Notes under the pieces: generated by a model
The model's input: only the letters and a program-made list of their open reading frames with translations
Database searches by the model: none
Told to the model about the DNA's origin: nothing
Position numbers and translations under genes: made by a program
Assembly (NCBI RefSeq): GCF_029978005.1
Contig: NZ_JARKOZ010000213.1
Coordinates: forward strand, 1 to 64,000
Length of the DNA stretch: 64,000 bases
Reading direction: 5' to 3'
Origin: Solidesulfovibrio sp.
Lineage (GTDB): Bacteria; Desulfobacterota; Desulfovibrionia; Desulfovibrionales; Desulfovibrionaceae
In this document: positions 17,401-24,650 of the stretch, piece after piece
How positions within the stretch are numbered: position 1 is the first letter of the stretch
Layout of the letters: each line of letters starts with the position of its first letter

Positions 17401-17954
17401 GCCAGTTCGCCCTGGAGGTTGAAGAGCGTGAGCGCCCCGCCGAGAAGGGCCACGGAGGTGTAGCCGTCGGAGGCCACGCGCAGCACGAACTCCGTGCCGC
17501 GAATGGCGGCGGTCAGGGCCGGGGTGGCCATCTCGAACCGGAAGCGTTCGGCTTCGTTTTTGAGCCAGACCTCGCCTTGGGGCACCTCGTAGAAGCTGGC
17601 TTCCCGGCCGCCGGCCGCCCTGGCCGGCACGAACCCGCCCCCGGCCAGCCGGGCCGAGGCGGCGGCGGACTTGAGCACCAGCACGGTGTTTTCGTTGAGC
17701 TTGATCTGCGATTCGTCGGCGCAAAGGATGGCCGCCCGGGAGGCCTGGCCGGTCTGGAGGGCGTCGCCGGGATACAGGTCGCTGCCCGGGGCGGCCTCGC
17801 GCCAGTCCGAAGAGCCGGCCGGACGCAGGCGCACCTGCCCCCGCGCGTCGATGAGCCGGCCCACCGGGTCCGGCGCGGCCAGGGCGGCCAGGGGAACCAG
17901 CGTAAGGAGCACTGCGACGAGAAGGAGGCTGCGGGCGACGGGACTGCGGCGCAT
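14487..17954 (-). CDS. FecR-domain / TPR / outer-membrane beta-barrel protein
   Basis: The 1155-residue protein has a signal peptide (MRRSPVARSLLLVAVLLTLV, cleaved near LAALAA). A FecR-like domain follows (about 30-190; RLIDARGQVRLRPAGSSDW, ATPALTAAIRGTEFVLRV). A long TPR superhelix spans about 230-620 (AKTADALAEKAPDSALAQ, LGLGYVAFSRGKKALGLERM). The C-terminal region of about 500 residues is rich in alternating aromatic strands and ends DRQIVFKLGWYF, the terminal-Phe signature of barrels inserted by BamA. FecR plus TPR plus barrel in one chain is unusual; PgaA-type exporters have only TPR plus barrel. Start: ATG 17954 follows GGAGGG. An exporter or surface-assembly role is inferred. Confidence 0.8.
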   Translation of the reverse strand: MRRSPVARSLLLVAVLLTLVPLAALAAPDPVGRLIDARGQVRLRPAGSSDWREAAPGSDLYPGDALQTGQASRAAILCADESQIKLNENTVLVLKSAAASARLAGGGFVPARAAGGREASFYEVPQGEVWLKNEAERFRFEMATPALTAAIRGTEFVLRVASDGYTSVALLGGALTLFNLQGELALAAGEMGSARPGQAPTKQVLVNPENAVQWTLYYPAVADPATLLAGAGSGQADRLARQALEAAGAGDVSGAFAALRRDLDPGAADAPALCAGAYVALMAGEPGAARRWLDQALSRDPGSLPAQALAAQIALFENRRQDAAKTADALAEKAPDSALAQVTAGLAAMAGFDLPGAKARFVRALALDPAFVAAAVYLARIELGSDELEAARRTIDKALAAAPDEAVVLATAGFVRLGFRDFAQAETFFEKARERDRGLGDAWLGLGYVAFSRGKKALGLERMLAATLLSPRLSLLQSSLGKALYQNRDFEKALATYDYAARLDPRDPTPHLYKGIALTDLNRPGEAVREINASIAKNGNQAVFRSRLTLDRDLAVRNVDLARSFILLGLGDWAYSKAVTAVKNDPLNPSAHLFMSNAYMATRQRTGASGTELLLYRLLSPANQNSFTLYNDYTPMFEMPYLRLQTVGSAGFWSNGKPVWSASAEAYGGVPGVAGDVYGSWNADEGMREKNSGSRSLYGFGQLKWEPTVRDAVLAAVTSNNTWAGDNTSLNDWRYANSPDQRQFFDYKTAELGYVRRFGPGATFIGYAATANNLWDWKDRSYSYATPEGGDAPLVESYAQYRRTRQQFSSFQAQQQLVLGDHTLLAGGDYFTGELDYLRKSRDIFAYYGQIAEDAANRYHYNPANRSGSVYAMDYWKLAPGLIAEIGLGYDAVDSPRYGWPDPIHRELVSPRLGLDWQVAADHTLRLAFQRYLNTHTLFQSVIQPSEVAGFPGRLNADDGSTVTELGAGWEAQWDADTFTVAKLTYHNVVNPQYDPYASGNREVDVTVSRYMATLGVNRILTPSLGLSAFGVAKRLLPTEVTARRYPENDFFEADGVLALNYLHESGLGAGISGTAVHQYYFDDRYRNVYGERRTETLFGLLSAQLSYQFPGKRGFASVTGTNLTGTRFTYQREAVALDAFYPDRQIVFKLGWYF

Positions 17955-18048
17955 GACGGCCCTCCGACGACGGGTATGGTGCAACGGCAAGGCGTGGCCG
18001 AAGCCTAGCCGATGCGCCGGAGGAAATCCACGCTCGCGGCAAGAAAAA

Positions 18049-20382
18049 TCAATAAGGATTCTTTTGTATCCAGAATTGATACATTTCCAGGAACGTATCT
18101 TGGTGTTCCGTTTCGTAGTCGTGCCAGTGGCCGAGGTCCGTGGCGGCCGGATCGTCCGGAAAACGGCGCATGTAATCGGCCAGCGTTTCCGGTTCGATGT
18201 CGAAGCCAAGAAAGGTCAGCCCGTGTCGCGCCAGGAAATCCGCAATGTCCGGCAATGTGACGGTATGCTCGCTGACGTGGAAGAACAGGTCGCGGCAGCC
18301 GCTTATGGTGAAGACGTCCTGCATGAGCAGGCGGCGCAACGGATCGCCCTGGGGAAGCGACAGCAACTCCTGGCGGCAGCGGCGCAGGGAGGGCGTGGTC
18401 GGGGCGTAGCCCCGCATCTGGAGTAGCACCCTGGCCCGGGGGATGTCGCGCCGGGCCAGGGCGCTGTAAAAGCCCAGTCGCATGACGCCGCCCGGGCGCA
18501 ACAGTCCGGCGAGGGTGCGCCAGCCGGCGTGTGGGTCGGCCAGGTGGTGCAGCACGCCCGAGGACTCGATCAGGTCGAAACGGCGGTCGAGGGACCCGAG
18601 GGCCAGGATGTCGGCCTGGGCGAAGCGGATGTTGGCCGCCCCGGCCTCGGCGGCCTTGCGCTTGGCGTAGGCCAGGCTCGCCAGGCTCAAGTCCACGGCC
18701 AGCACCTCGGCCCCGCGAAAGCGCCGGGCCGTTTCCAGGGTGTGGCGGCCCGAGCCGCAGCCGGCCACCAGCACGTCGAGCCGGCCGGACCCGCCGCGGG
18801 GCGCGAGAGGCGCGCGGGGAAAACGGCGGCGCAGGAAGCCGTCGAGGCCCTGGGGCGCGTCGGCCGGCGCGGTGCGGGTCCAGCGCGGGTAGGGGTGCTC
18901 CTCGTACTGGCGGCGCACGCGCAGCGACACCTCGTCCTCGATGGGGGTGAGCCGGGGCATGGTCCGGCGAAGGGCCCGCTCGGCCAGGACCTCGCGCACC
19001 TGCACGGCCAGCACGTGGCGGGCGGCCGGCGGCCAGGGGGCCTCGGCCAGGGCGGACGCGTCCGGCAGGTCAGCCAGGGGCAGGTAGGCGGCCGCGGCCA
19101 GCAGGGAAAGGACGGACGTCCCGGCCTCGCCGAGCCCGGCGGCCAGGGCCGCCGCCCGCCGTTCCTCGTCATCGGTCGCGGCGAAGGCGTATTCGTTGAC
19201 GTGGCACTGCACGGCCAGGGCGGCGAAAAAGCGCAGGGCGTCGGGATCGGCCGTCACGCCCGCGTCCCCGGCCTCGGCCAGGGCGAGCAGCGCCCGGCGG
19301 GCCAGGGTGCACAGCCGCTCCAGGGGCACGGCGCAGACCGGCCCGGATTCGAGCAAGGCGGTCAAAAGTTGTTGCGCGCCAAGGGGAGCCGGCCCGGCCG
19401 GCCCGAAGAGCGTCGCCGCGTCGATGTCCGCCGGCCAGGCGGCCACGGCCCTGTCCAGGCAGGGGCCGACCACGGGGTCGCTCTCCAGGACCAGGGCGGC
19501 CGTGGCCGCCAGCCGCTCCGGGCGGTCCCAGGGTTCGGCCAGGGCTCGGGTCAGGTGCCCGGCGAGACCGCCGGCCAAGGCCCGCGCCGGCAGGCGCGTG
19601 GCGCAGGCCACGAAAAGCCGCTTGGCTTCGACCCCGTCGTCCAGGGCCAGGGAGCGCTCCACCAGGGCCATGGCCTCGGCCGGATCGGCGTTTCGGGCCA
19701 GCAGGCAGCGGGCCACGAGGTCCAGGGCCTGCGGCAGGCCCGGGGCCGCCGCCAGGGCCTGGCGGGCTTCGGCCTCGGCCTCGCCCGAACGGCCGAGGTC
19801 GGCCAGGACGATGCCCCGGTTGACGCGGGCGAAGGCGTAGTCCGGGGCCAGGGCCAGCGCCCTGGCGTAGCTGCCGAGAGCCTCTTCCTGTCGGCCCAGG
19901 TCCCGCAGGGCGTTGCCCCGGTTGTACAGGGCCTTGGCGTGGTCCGGGCACAGGGCCAGGGCCGTGTCGTAGCTTTCAAGCGCTTCCTCCGGCCGGCCCA
20001 GGGCCTCCAGCGCCCCGCCCCGGTTGGTCAGGGCCGGCAGGCAGCTCGGGGAAAGTTCCAGGGCCCGGTCGTAGCAGGCCAGGGCCGCCTGTGGGTCGCC
20101 GGTCTCGGCCAGGGCCAGGCCGTGGTTGACCTGCACTTCGGCCGCCCGGGGCGCGAGCCGCGCCGCCAGGGCCAGGTGCGGCAGGGCCTCCCCGGCCAGG
20201 CCGCGCCCCAGGAGCAGCGACCCGAGCACCGCATGGCCGAAGGCTTCCCCGGGATGCGTCCCGGCCCAGTCCCGGGCCCTGTCCTCGGCCTCCCGGTCGC
20301 GGCCGGCGCGCACGAGAGCGACGATGGCCTCTTTGGGGTCGCCGGAAAGGTCCGTGTCCGCCGTTTCGGGATGTGCGCGCAT
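18049..20382 (-). CDS. TPR-containing SAM-dependent methyltransferase
   Basis: The 777-residue protein starts with six or seven TPR units (about 30-260; e.g. AALACYDRALELSPSCLPAL and ALYNRGNALRDLGRQEEALG). A helical linker follows, then a class I methyltransferase domain (about 520-680): VLVAGCGSGRHTLETARRF is the SAM-binding GxGxG loop, EVLAVDLSLASLAYAKRKA the acidic loop and LIESSGVLHHLADPHAGW the post-I motif. The target is unknown; proteins of this shape often modify peptides or sugars. ATG 20382 is chosen because the alternative at 20451 is a TTG. It is divergent from glnA. Confidence 0.85.
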   Translation of the reverse strand: MRAHPETADTDLSGDPKEAIVALVRAGRDREAEDRARDWAGTHPGEAFGHAVLGSLLLGRGLAGEALPHLALAARLAPRAAEVQVNHGLALAETGDPQAALACYDRALELSPSCLPALTNRGGALEALGRPEEALESYDTALALCPDHAKALYNRGNALRDLGRQEEALGSYARALALAPDYAFARVNRGIVLADLGRSGEAEAEARQALAAAPGLPQALDLVARCLLARNADPAEAMALVERSLALDDGVEAKRLFVACATRLPARALAGGLAGHLTRALAEPWDRPERLAATAALVLESDPVVGPCLDRAVAAWPADIDAATLFGPAGPAPLGAQQLLTALLESGPVCAVPLERLCTLARRALLALAEAGDAGVTADPDALRFFAALAVQCHVNEYAFAATDDEERRAAALAAGLGEAGTSVLSLLAAAAYLPLADLPDASALAEAPWPPAARHVLAVQVREVLAERALRRTMPRLTPIEDEVSLRVRRQYEEHPYPRWTRTAPADAPQGLDGFLRRRFPRAPLAPRGGSGRLDVLVAGCGSGRHTLETARRFRGAEVLAVDLSLASLAYAKRKAAEAGAANIRFAQADILALGSLDRRFDLIESSGVLHHLADPHAGWRTLAGLLRPGGVMRLGFYSALARRDIPRARVLLQMRGYAPTTPSLRRCRQELLSLPQGDPLRRLLMQDVFTISGCRDLFFHVSEHTVTLPDIADFLARHGLTFLGFDIEPETLADYMRRFPDDPAATDLGHWHDYETEHQDTFLEMYQFWIQKNPY

Positions 20383-20642
20383 GGCTGCCGTCCTGGCTGA
20401 GGGATTGGGGAGATTACGGTCACGGTTATCAGAAGTCGCGTGCCGAACCAAGGCGTTTTCCGTTTCCCCGGATCGGGGCTTTACGCGTGAAGGGGAGTGG
20501 GCTACCCAGGGAAATGGGGTGTGGTCGGCGCTGGCTGGTCTGGCGCGCCGTCGCGGTCCTTTGGGCCCGCCGTGCGGCCGGGCGGCGTTTTCCGAAGCGC
20601 AAGGGGCTACGAGGTTTGAAACCCATACAGGAGGAAACAGGC

Positions 20643-21980
20643 ATGGCGGTTTTCCACTGCAAAAACGCGGACGACGTCCTGCGGGCCGTCAAGGACTACA
20701 ACGTCTCCTTCATTCAGTTCTGGTTCATCGACGTGCTCGGGGTGCTCAAAAGCTTCCAGATCACCCCCCGGGAGCTCGAGAACGCCTTCGAGGAGGGCAT
20801 GGGCTTCGACGGCTCCTCCATCACCGGGTTCACCAAGATCCAGGAATCGGACATGGTGGCCTTTCCCGACCCCTCCACCTTCCAGTTGGTGGCCTGGCGG
20901 CCCTCCGACCGTCCGGTGGCCAGGCTTTTTTGCGACGTGAAGAATCCCGACGGCACGCCGTTCGCGGCCGACTCCCGCTACGTGCTCAAGCGCATGCTCA
21001 AAAAGGCCGCCGACCTGGGATTCACCTACTACGTCGGCCCGGAGCTGGAATTTTTCCTGTTCGCCAATTCCTCCCAGCCGCAGATCCTCGACCGCGGCGG
21101 CTATTTCGACGCCCCGCCCCGCGATCTCGCCAACGACGTGCGCCGCGACATCAACTTCGCCCTGGAATCCATGGGCGTGGCCGTGGAATACAGCCACCAC
21201 GAGGTGGCGCCCAGCCAGCACGAGATCGACCTGCGCTACCAGGAAGGCCTGATCATGGCCGACTACGCCCAGACCTACCGGGTGGTGGTCAAGGAGATCG
21301 CCCGCAAGCACGGCTGCTACGCCACCTTCATGCCCAAGCCCCTGTTCGGGGAGAACGGCTCGGGCATGCACTGCCACCAGTCGCTGTTCCGGGGCTCGAA
21401 AAACGCCTTCTACGACGCCTCCGACACCTACCACCTCTCGAGCGAGGCCAAGAGCTACATCGCCGGACTTCTGCGCCACGCCCCGGAATTCGCCCTGGTC
21501 ACCAACCAGTGGGTCAACTCCTACAAGCGGCTGGTGCCGGGCTACGAGGCCCCGGTCTACATCGCCTGGGCCCGGCGCAACCGGTCGTCGCTGGTGCGGG
21601 TGCCCATGTACAAGCCCGGCAAGGAGGCGGCCACCCGCATCGAGCTGCGCAGCCCCGACCCGGCCTGCAACCTGTACCTGTGCTTCGCGGCCATGCTCGG
21701 CGCGGGGCTCAAGGGCATCGAGGAAGGCTACGAGTTGGCCCCGCCCATCGAGGAGAACATCTTCAAGATGACCGACGCCGAGATGGCCGAGAAGGGCATC
21801 GCCTCCCTGCCCGGCAGCCTGAGCGAGGCCGTGGACAATCTGGAGAAAAGCGAGCTCATGCGCGAGATCCTGGGCGACCACCTGCACACGGCCCTGCTCG
21901 ACAACAAGAAGGCCGAATGGGACGCCTACCGCACGCAAGTCACGGAATGGGAGATCGAGCGCTACCTGCCGATCCTGTAG
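20643..21980 (+). CDS. glnA: Glutamine synthetase type I
   Basis: The 445-residue enzyme makes glutamine from glutamate, ammonia and ATP. It has all type I landmarks: GMGFDGSSITGF, VGPELEFFLF (metal-binding Glu), GENGSGMHCHQS, NSYKRLVPGYEAP and RIELRSPDPACNLYL. The C-terminal region has PPIEENIFKMTDAEMAEKGI but no Tyr in the adenylylation motif of GSI-beta enzymes. It is therefore a GSI-alpha form, probably feedback-controlled rather than adenylylated. AGGAGG lies 8 nt before the ATG. It is transcribed alone, and a GC-rich stem follows its stop. Confidence 0.97.
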   Translation: MAVFHCKNADDVLRAVKDYNVSFIQFWFIDVLGVLKSFQITPRELENAFEEGMGFDGSSITGFTKIQESDMVAFPDPSTFQLVAWRPSDRPVARLFCDVKNPDGTPFAADSRYVLKRMLKKAADLGFTYYVGPELEFFLFANSSQPQILDRGGYFDAPPRDLANDVRRDINFALESMGVAVEYSHHEVAPSQHEIDLRYQEGLIMADYAQTYRVVVKEIARKHGCYATFMPKPLFGENGSGMHCHQSLFRGSKNAFYDASDTYHLSSEAKSYIAGLLRHAPEFALVTNQWVNSYKRLVPGYEAPVYIAWARRNRSSLVRVPMYKPGKEAATRIELRSPDPACNLYLCFAAMLGAGLKGIEEGYELAPPIEENIFKMTDAEMAEKGIASLPGSLSEAVDNLEKSELMREILGDHLHTALLDNKKAEWDAYRTQVTEWEIERYLPIL

Positions 21981-22002
21981 CCGCCCGCGAGGCGTTTTCC
22001 GG

Positions 22003-22024
22003 GGGGCCGTCCTTGGGCGGCCCC
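22003..22024 (+). terminator. Candidate weak terminator after glnA
   Basis: GGGGCCG at 22003-22009 pairs with CGGCCCC at 22018-22024 around an 8-nt loop, 22 bp after the glnA stop. The following TTGCCTGTTT is only partly T-rich, so termination may be incomplete and some read-through into the YchJ-like gene is possible. Confidence 0.45.
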
Positions 22025-22047
22025 TTGCCTGTTTCAAGGAGCCCGTC

Positions 22048-22575
22048 ATGACCGACGAAGCCTGTGCCTGCGGCTCGGGCCGGCCCTATGCCGCCTGTTG
22101 CGGCCCGTACCTCGACCGGGGTCTGGCCGCGCCCATGGCCGAAGCCCTCATGCGCTCGCGCTACACGGCCTACGCGCGCGGCGACTTCGCCTACCTCAAG
22201 AGAACGCTTTGGCCGCGCCGGCGCGACGCCTTCGACCTCGTGGCCGCCCGGGCCTTTTGCGCCGACGTCGTCTGGAAGGGCCTGACCGTGCTGGCCGCCA
22301 CGGACGGCGGCCCGGACGACGAGACCGGGGTGGTGGCGTTCGTGGCCGCCTACGAAAAGGCCGGCGAACCCCAGGAACTCCACGAAGTCAGCCGCTTCAG
22401 GAAAAAGGCCGGGTGCTGGTACTACGTGGACGGCGCTCCCGGCGGTGGGGCCACGGAGGAAGGAGGGCAGGAGTCGCCTCCGCCCGGGCCCGGGACGCGG
22501 GCGAAAGCGGCGGGTCGCAACAGCCCCTGTCCCTGCGGCAGCGGCAGGAAATACAAACGCTGCTGCGGGGCCTGA
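22048..22575 (+). CDS. ychJ: YchJ-family protein with SEC-C motifs at both ends
   Basis: The 175-residue protein has an N-terminal Cys motif (CACGSGRPYAACCGPYL), then the YchJ NTF2-like core (EALMRSRYTAYARGDFAYL, FVAAYEKAGEPQELHE, SRFRKKAGCWYYVDG). After a proline/glycine linker it ends with a full SEC-C zinc motif (NSPCPCGSGRKYKRCC). SEC-C motifs bind zinc and mediate contacts with SecB or ribosomal partners in other proteins; YchJ itself has no established function. The second motif at the C-terminus also occurs in some homologs. It lies 67 bp after glnA. Confidence 0.85.
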   Translation: MTDEACACGSGRPYAACCGPYLDRGLAAPMAEALMRSRYTAYARGDFAYLKRTLWPRRRDAFDLVAARAFCADVVWKGLTVLAATDGGPDDETGVVAFVAAYEKAGEPQELHEVSRFRKKAGCWYYVDGAPGGGATEEGGQESPPPGPGTRAKAAGRNSPCPCGSGRKYKRCCGA

Positions 22576-22607
22576 CCCATGCCCGGCCCGTCGCTTCGCG
22601 CCGCTTC

Positions 22608-23222
22608 ATGCTGACCACCGCCGCGCTGACCTTCGCCCAGTCGCGCCTGGCCGGGCTTTTGCGCCCGGGCGACGTGACCGTGGACGCCACGGCGGGCAAC
22701 GGCCACGACGCGTTGTTCCTGGCCCGCCGCACGGCCCCGGGCGGGGTGGTGCACTGTTTCGACGTCCAGGCCGAGGCCCTGGAACGCACCAACCGGCTAC
22801 TGGCCGGGGCGGGACTGGCCGGGGCGGCGAGGCTTCACGCCGTGGGCCACGAGGGCCTTGGCCAGGCGCTGCCGGCCGGGGACCACGGCCGGGTGCGGGC
22901 CGTGGTCTTCAACCTGGGCTTTCGCCCGGGCGGGGACCGTTCGGTCGTCACCCGCCCGGACACCACCCTGGCCGCCCTCGACGCCGCCCTGGCGGTCCTG
23001 GCCCCGGACGGGCTGGCGGCCGTGGTCTGCTACACGGGCCATGAAGGCGGCCCCGAGGAGGCCGCGGCCGTGGACGCCTTCTGCCGGGGGCTCGATTTCG
23101 CCGCCTGGCGCGCGGCCCGCTACGAGCTCGTCAACAAGCCCGGCGACCCCATCGTCGCCTATCTGGTGGAGGGGACGGCGGCGAGGACGCCAGCCTGTCG
23201 TCCGGAGTCCGGCGCGGGATGA
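22608..23222 (+). CDS. YtqB-like class I methyltransferase (rRNA_methylase family)
   Basis: The 204-residue protein starts with LTFAQSRLAGLLRPGDVTVD and continues with ATAGNGHDALFLARR, the SAM-binding loop of the MraW-like/YtqB family, then HCFDVQAEALERTN and VVFNLGFRPGGDRS. These proteins were annotated as 16S rRNA methylases and include tRNA-modifying members, so the substrate remains open. The end ELVNKPGDPIVAYLVEG is typical. The ATG at 22608 is taken because upstream sequence overlaps the YchJ-like stop in another frame. Probably co-transcribed with it, 32 bp apart. Confidence 0.85.
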   Translation: MLTTAALTFAQSRLAGLLRPGDVTVDATAGNGHDALFLARRTAPGGVVHCFDVQAEALERTNRLLAGAGLAGAARLHAVGHEGLGQALPAGDHGRVRAVVFNLGFRPGGDRSVVTRPDTTLAALDAALAVLAPDGLAAVVCYTGHEGGPEEAAAVDAFCRGLDFAAWRAARYELVNKPGDPIVAYLVEGTAARTPACRPESGAG

Positions 23223-23264
23223 AGGCGGCGGAGTCCTGCTCGGCCGCCCGCGGCCGTTTTTCCC

Positions 23265-23612
23265 TTACTTCTCCGCGATGGCGGCCTTGGCCTGCCGCTC
23301 CACGGCTTCGCTGATCCAGGTGTTGAGGCTTTTACCCTCGGCCCTGGCCGCCGTCGCGGCCAGCCGGTGCAGGTCCGGGCCGAGGCGAAGCCCGATTTTC
23401 CCCGAATACGGTTTTTCCGGCGACACGCCGTCCTCGGCGCACATGCCCAGGTAGTCCTCGATCCCGGCGGCCAGGCTGGCCCGCAAGGCTTCGATGGAAG
23501 CTCCCGAGAAATGGATCATGTCGCGCATGCCGATGACATGCCCGTGAAAGGCCTCGTCGCCGGGGGCATAGTCGAAAATCCCCACGTATCCTTTGTAGCT
23601 CAGCGCATTCAT
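23265..23612 (-). CDS. hicB: HicB-type antitoxin
   Basis: The 115-residue protein has the HicB N-terminal partial RNase H fold (LSYKGYVGIFDYAPGDEAFH, HFSGASIEALRASLAAGIED) and a C-terminal ribbon-helix-helix DNA-binding segment (LRLGPDLHRLAATAARAEGK, SLNTWISEAVERQ). It would neutralise HicA and repress the operon. The start codon overlaps the hicA stop by 4 bp (ATGA). This toxin-first order is common for hicAB. Confidence 0.9.
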   Translation of the reverse strand: MNALSYKGYVGIFDYAPGDEAFHGHVIGMRDMIHFSGASIEALRASLAAGIEDYLGMCAEDGVSPEKPYSGKIGLRLGPDLHRLAATAARAEGKSLNTWISEAVERQAKAAIAEK

Positions 23613-23863
23613 GGCGTTATCCCCACGCTCTCCAGAAAGAGCCGCACCGATTTCACCGCGCCCTTGCCCGTCGTCTTTTCGGGGTGCGGCTCGTGAAACA
23701 TCGCCCGCACGCCGTTGAGGCGCACCCGTATACGGGAGCCGTCTCCTTGCCGCACCTCGGCTCCGGGGGCTTTGAACAAGGCGAGGATGTCGCGCCAATA
23801 CGGGCCGGAACGTACCGGGTCGGCGAAGATGGCCTCCAGCGTCCTGGCCTGTTTGGCGTTCAT
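23609..23863 (-). CDS. hicA: HicA-type mRNA interferase toxin
   Basis: The 84-residue protein fits the short HicA double-stranded-RNA-binding fold: TLEAIFADPVRSGPYWRDIL, then GSRIRVRLNGVRAMFHEPHP, whose His is a likely catalytic residue. This is the larger form with an N-terminal addition, common in enteric and deltaproteobacterial systems. Expressed without HicB it would cut mRNA and stop growth. It is the first gene of the pair, with its promoter in the region 23864-23910. Confidence 0.88.
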   Translation of the reverse strand: MNAKQARTLEAIFADPVRSGPYWRDILALFKAPGAEVRQGDGSRIRVRLNGVRAMFHEPHPEKTTGKGAVKSVRLFLESVGITP

Positions 23864-23880
23864 GCGTCAATAGGAGTATT

Positions 23881-23899
23881 GCTTGGTATCATGTCAAGC
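23881..23899. promoter_or_regulatory. Palindromic candidate HicB operator overlapping the hicAB promoter
   Basis: GCTTGGTATCATGTCAAGC is an imperfect dyad: outer arms GCTTG/CAAGC and an inner near-symmetric core. On the minus strand it contains TTGACA (23892-23897), a consensus -35 box, 17-18 nt before a CCTATT-like -10 region. Placement 18 bp before the hicA start fits autoregulation by the ribbon-helix-helix domain of HicB. Binding is inferred. Confidence 0.5.
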
Positions 23900-23963
23900 C
23901 AGGCGAATGGAGCGTTCGGGAAGGCCGGGCATGGAATTCCCCGACTCAAGACCGAACCCTCCG

Positions 23964-24020
23964 AAAAACACAGACCCCCGCCGGGGATGCGGGGGCCTGC
24001 TTAAGGAGGGAGGAGAGAGT
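23964..24020 (-). ncRNA. Candidate small RNA 3' part, unit 1 of 3 (CU-rich stretch plus terminator)
   Basis: On the minus strand a pyrimidine run (CTCCTCCCTCCTTAAG) is followed by a GC stem CCCCCGC / GCGGGGG (23975-23995) and TTTTT at 23964-23968. CCTCCTTA resembles the anti-Shine-Dalgarno end of 16S rRNA, so such an RNA could cover ribosome sites on mRNAs. The 5' end is not defined. Two related units lie at 24168-24220 and 24405-24460. Confidence 0.35.
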
Positions 24021-24167
24021 CTGTCTTCGGGGCGCTCGGGCGTGGTGCACGCCCGGTTCGCCTCGGACGGCGTCCCGGTCAGAGGGGTGTCCAGTCGCCG
24101 TCGAGTATGAAGTAACAATGGATCATGGAGGGCGAATGGCCTGTGCATGAACTTTGAGTAGGCTTGC

Positions 24168-24220
24168 AAAAGGAAGCCCCCGCCGTGGGGAGGCGGGGGC
24201 TTCGTGTGAGGAGGGAGAGG
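24168..24220 (-). ncRNA. Candidate small RNA 3' part, unit 2 of 3
   Basis: On the minus strand CCTCTCCCTCCTCACAC precedes a perfect 12-bp stem, GAAGCCCCCGCC with its complement (24173-24203, 7-nt loop), then CCTTTT. The stem and the upstream CU-rich run match units 1 and 3. Sequence further upstream (TTCATG...CAGCCAT) also resembles the same position in unit 1, which supports duplication of a whole unit rather than of the hairpin alone. Confidence 0.35.
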
Positions 24221-24404
24221 CTGCCACGGCTTGGGCGGGAGGGGGGGGACGCCCGCCATGGTGTTTCGCGGCAATGAACGACGGCGCTGGCCGGAGAGGG
24301 GAAGCCGTTTGCGCCGTCGAGGACAACCTAGGCCCGGCCCATGGACCCGGCATGGCTGAAACATGAATTCTGGTTAGGAATCGACCCGCCCGGAAGCGGC
24401 GCCT

Positions 24405-24460
24405 CGGCCAAACGAAAGCCCCCGCCGGGGAGCGGGGGCTTTCGTAAGGAGGGGAGAGCG
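24405..24460 (-). ncRNA. Candidate small RNA 3' part, unit 3 of 3
   Basis: On the minus strand CTCTCCCCTCCTTACG is followed by a perfect 14-bp stem (ACGAAAGCCCCCGC and its complement, 24412-24445, 6-nt loop CGGGGA on the plus strand). The tail is only TTTGG, so termination would be weaker here. It is the unit closest to the histidine kinase gene, whose stop is 191 bp upstream on the same strand. Confidence 0.33.
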
Positions 24461-24650
24461 ACCATGGGCCATTGCGGAAGGGAGGGGCCAACCGCCTGGC
24501 ACGGCAAAACAGAGGGTTTGTTTTGGGCTACTCGGGGCCGGCGGGGCGAACTCGCCAACACCGACGACTATCGGATAGAATGCCGGGATGGAGGGGAGAT
24601 TACCGTCACATGAACGAAAGTTCATCTTTCCGTGGCGGCATCCCGCCCGG
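24461..24650. other. Gene-free region between the kinase stop and the hairpin units
   Basis: No coding frame is convincing here. One short perfect dyad, ATGAAC-GAAA-GTTCAT, lies at 24610-24625, 26 bp from the kinase stop. It could be a regulator site or a minor hairpin. Any promoter for unit 3 would be in this stretch, but no clear -35/-10 pair was found. Confidence 0.4.

Noticed and set aside
20440-20642. Sigma-54 (-24/-12) promoter of glnA
   Set aside because: No clear TGGCAC-N5-TTGC pair was found; only loose GG/GC pairs occur.
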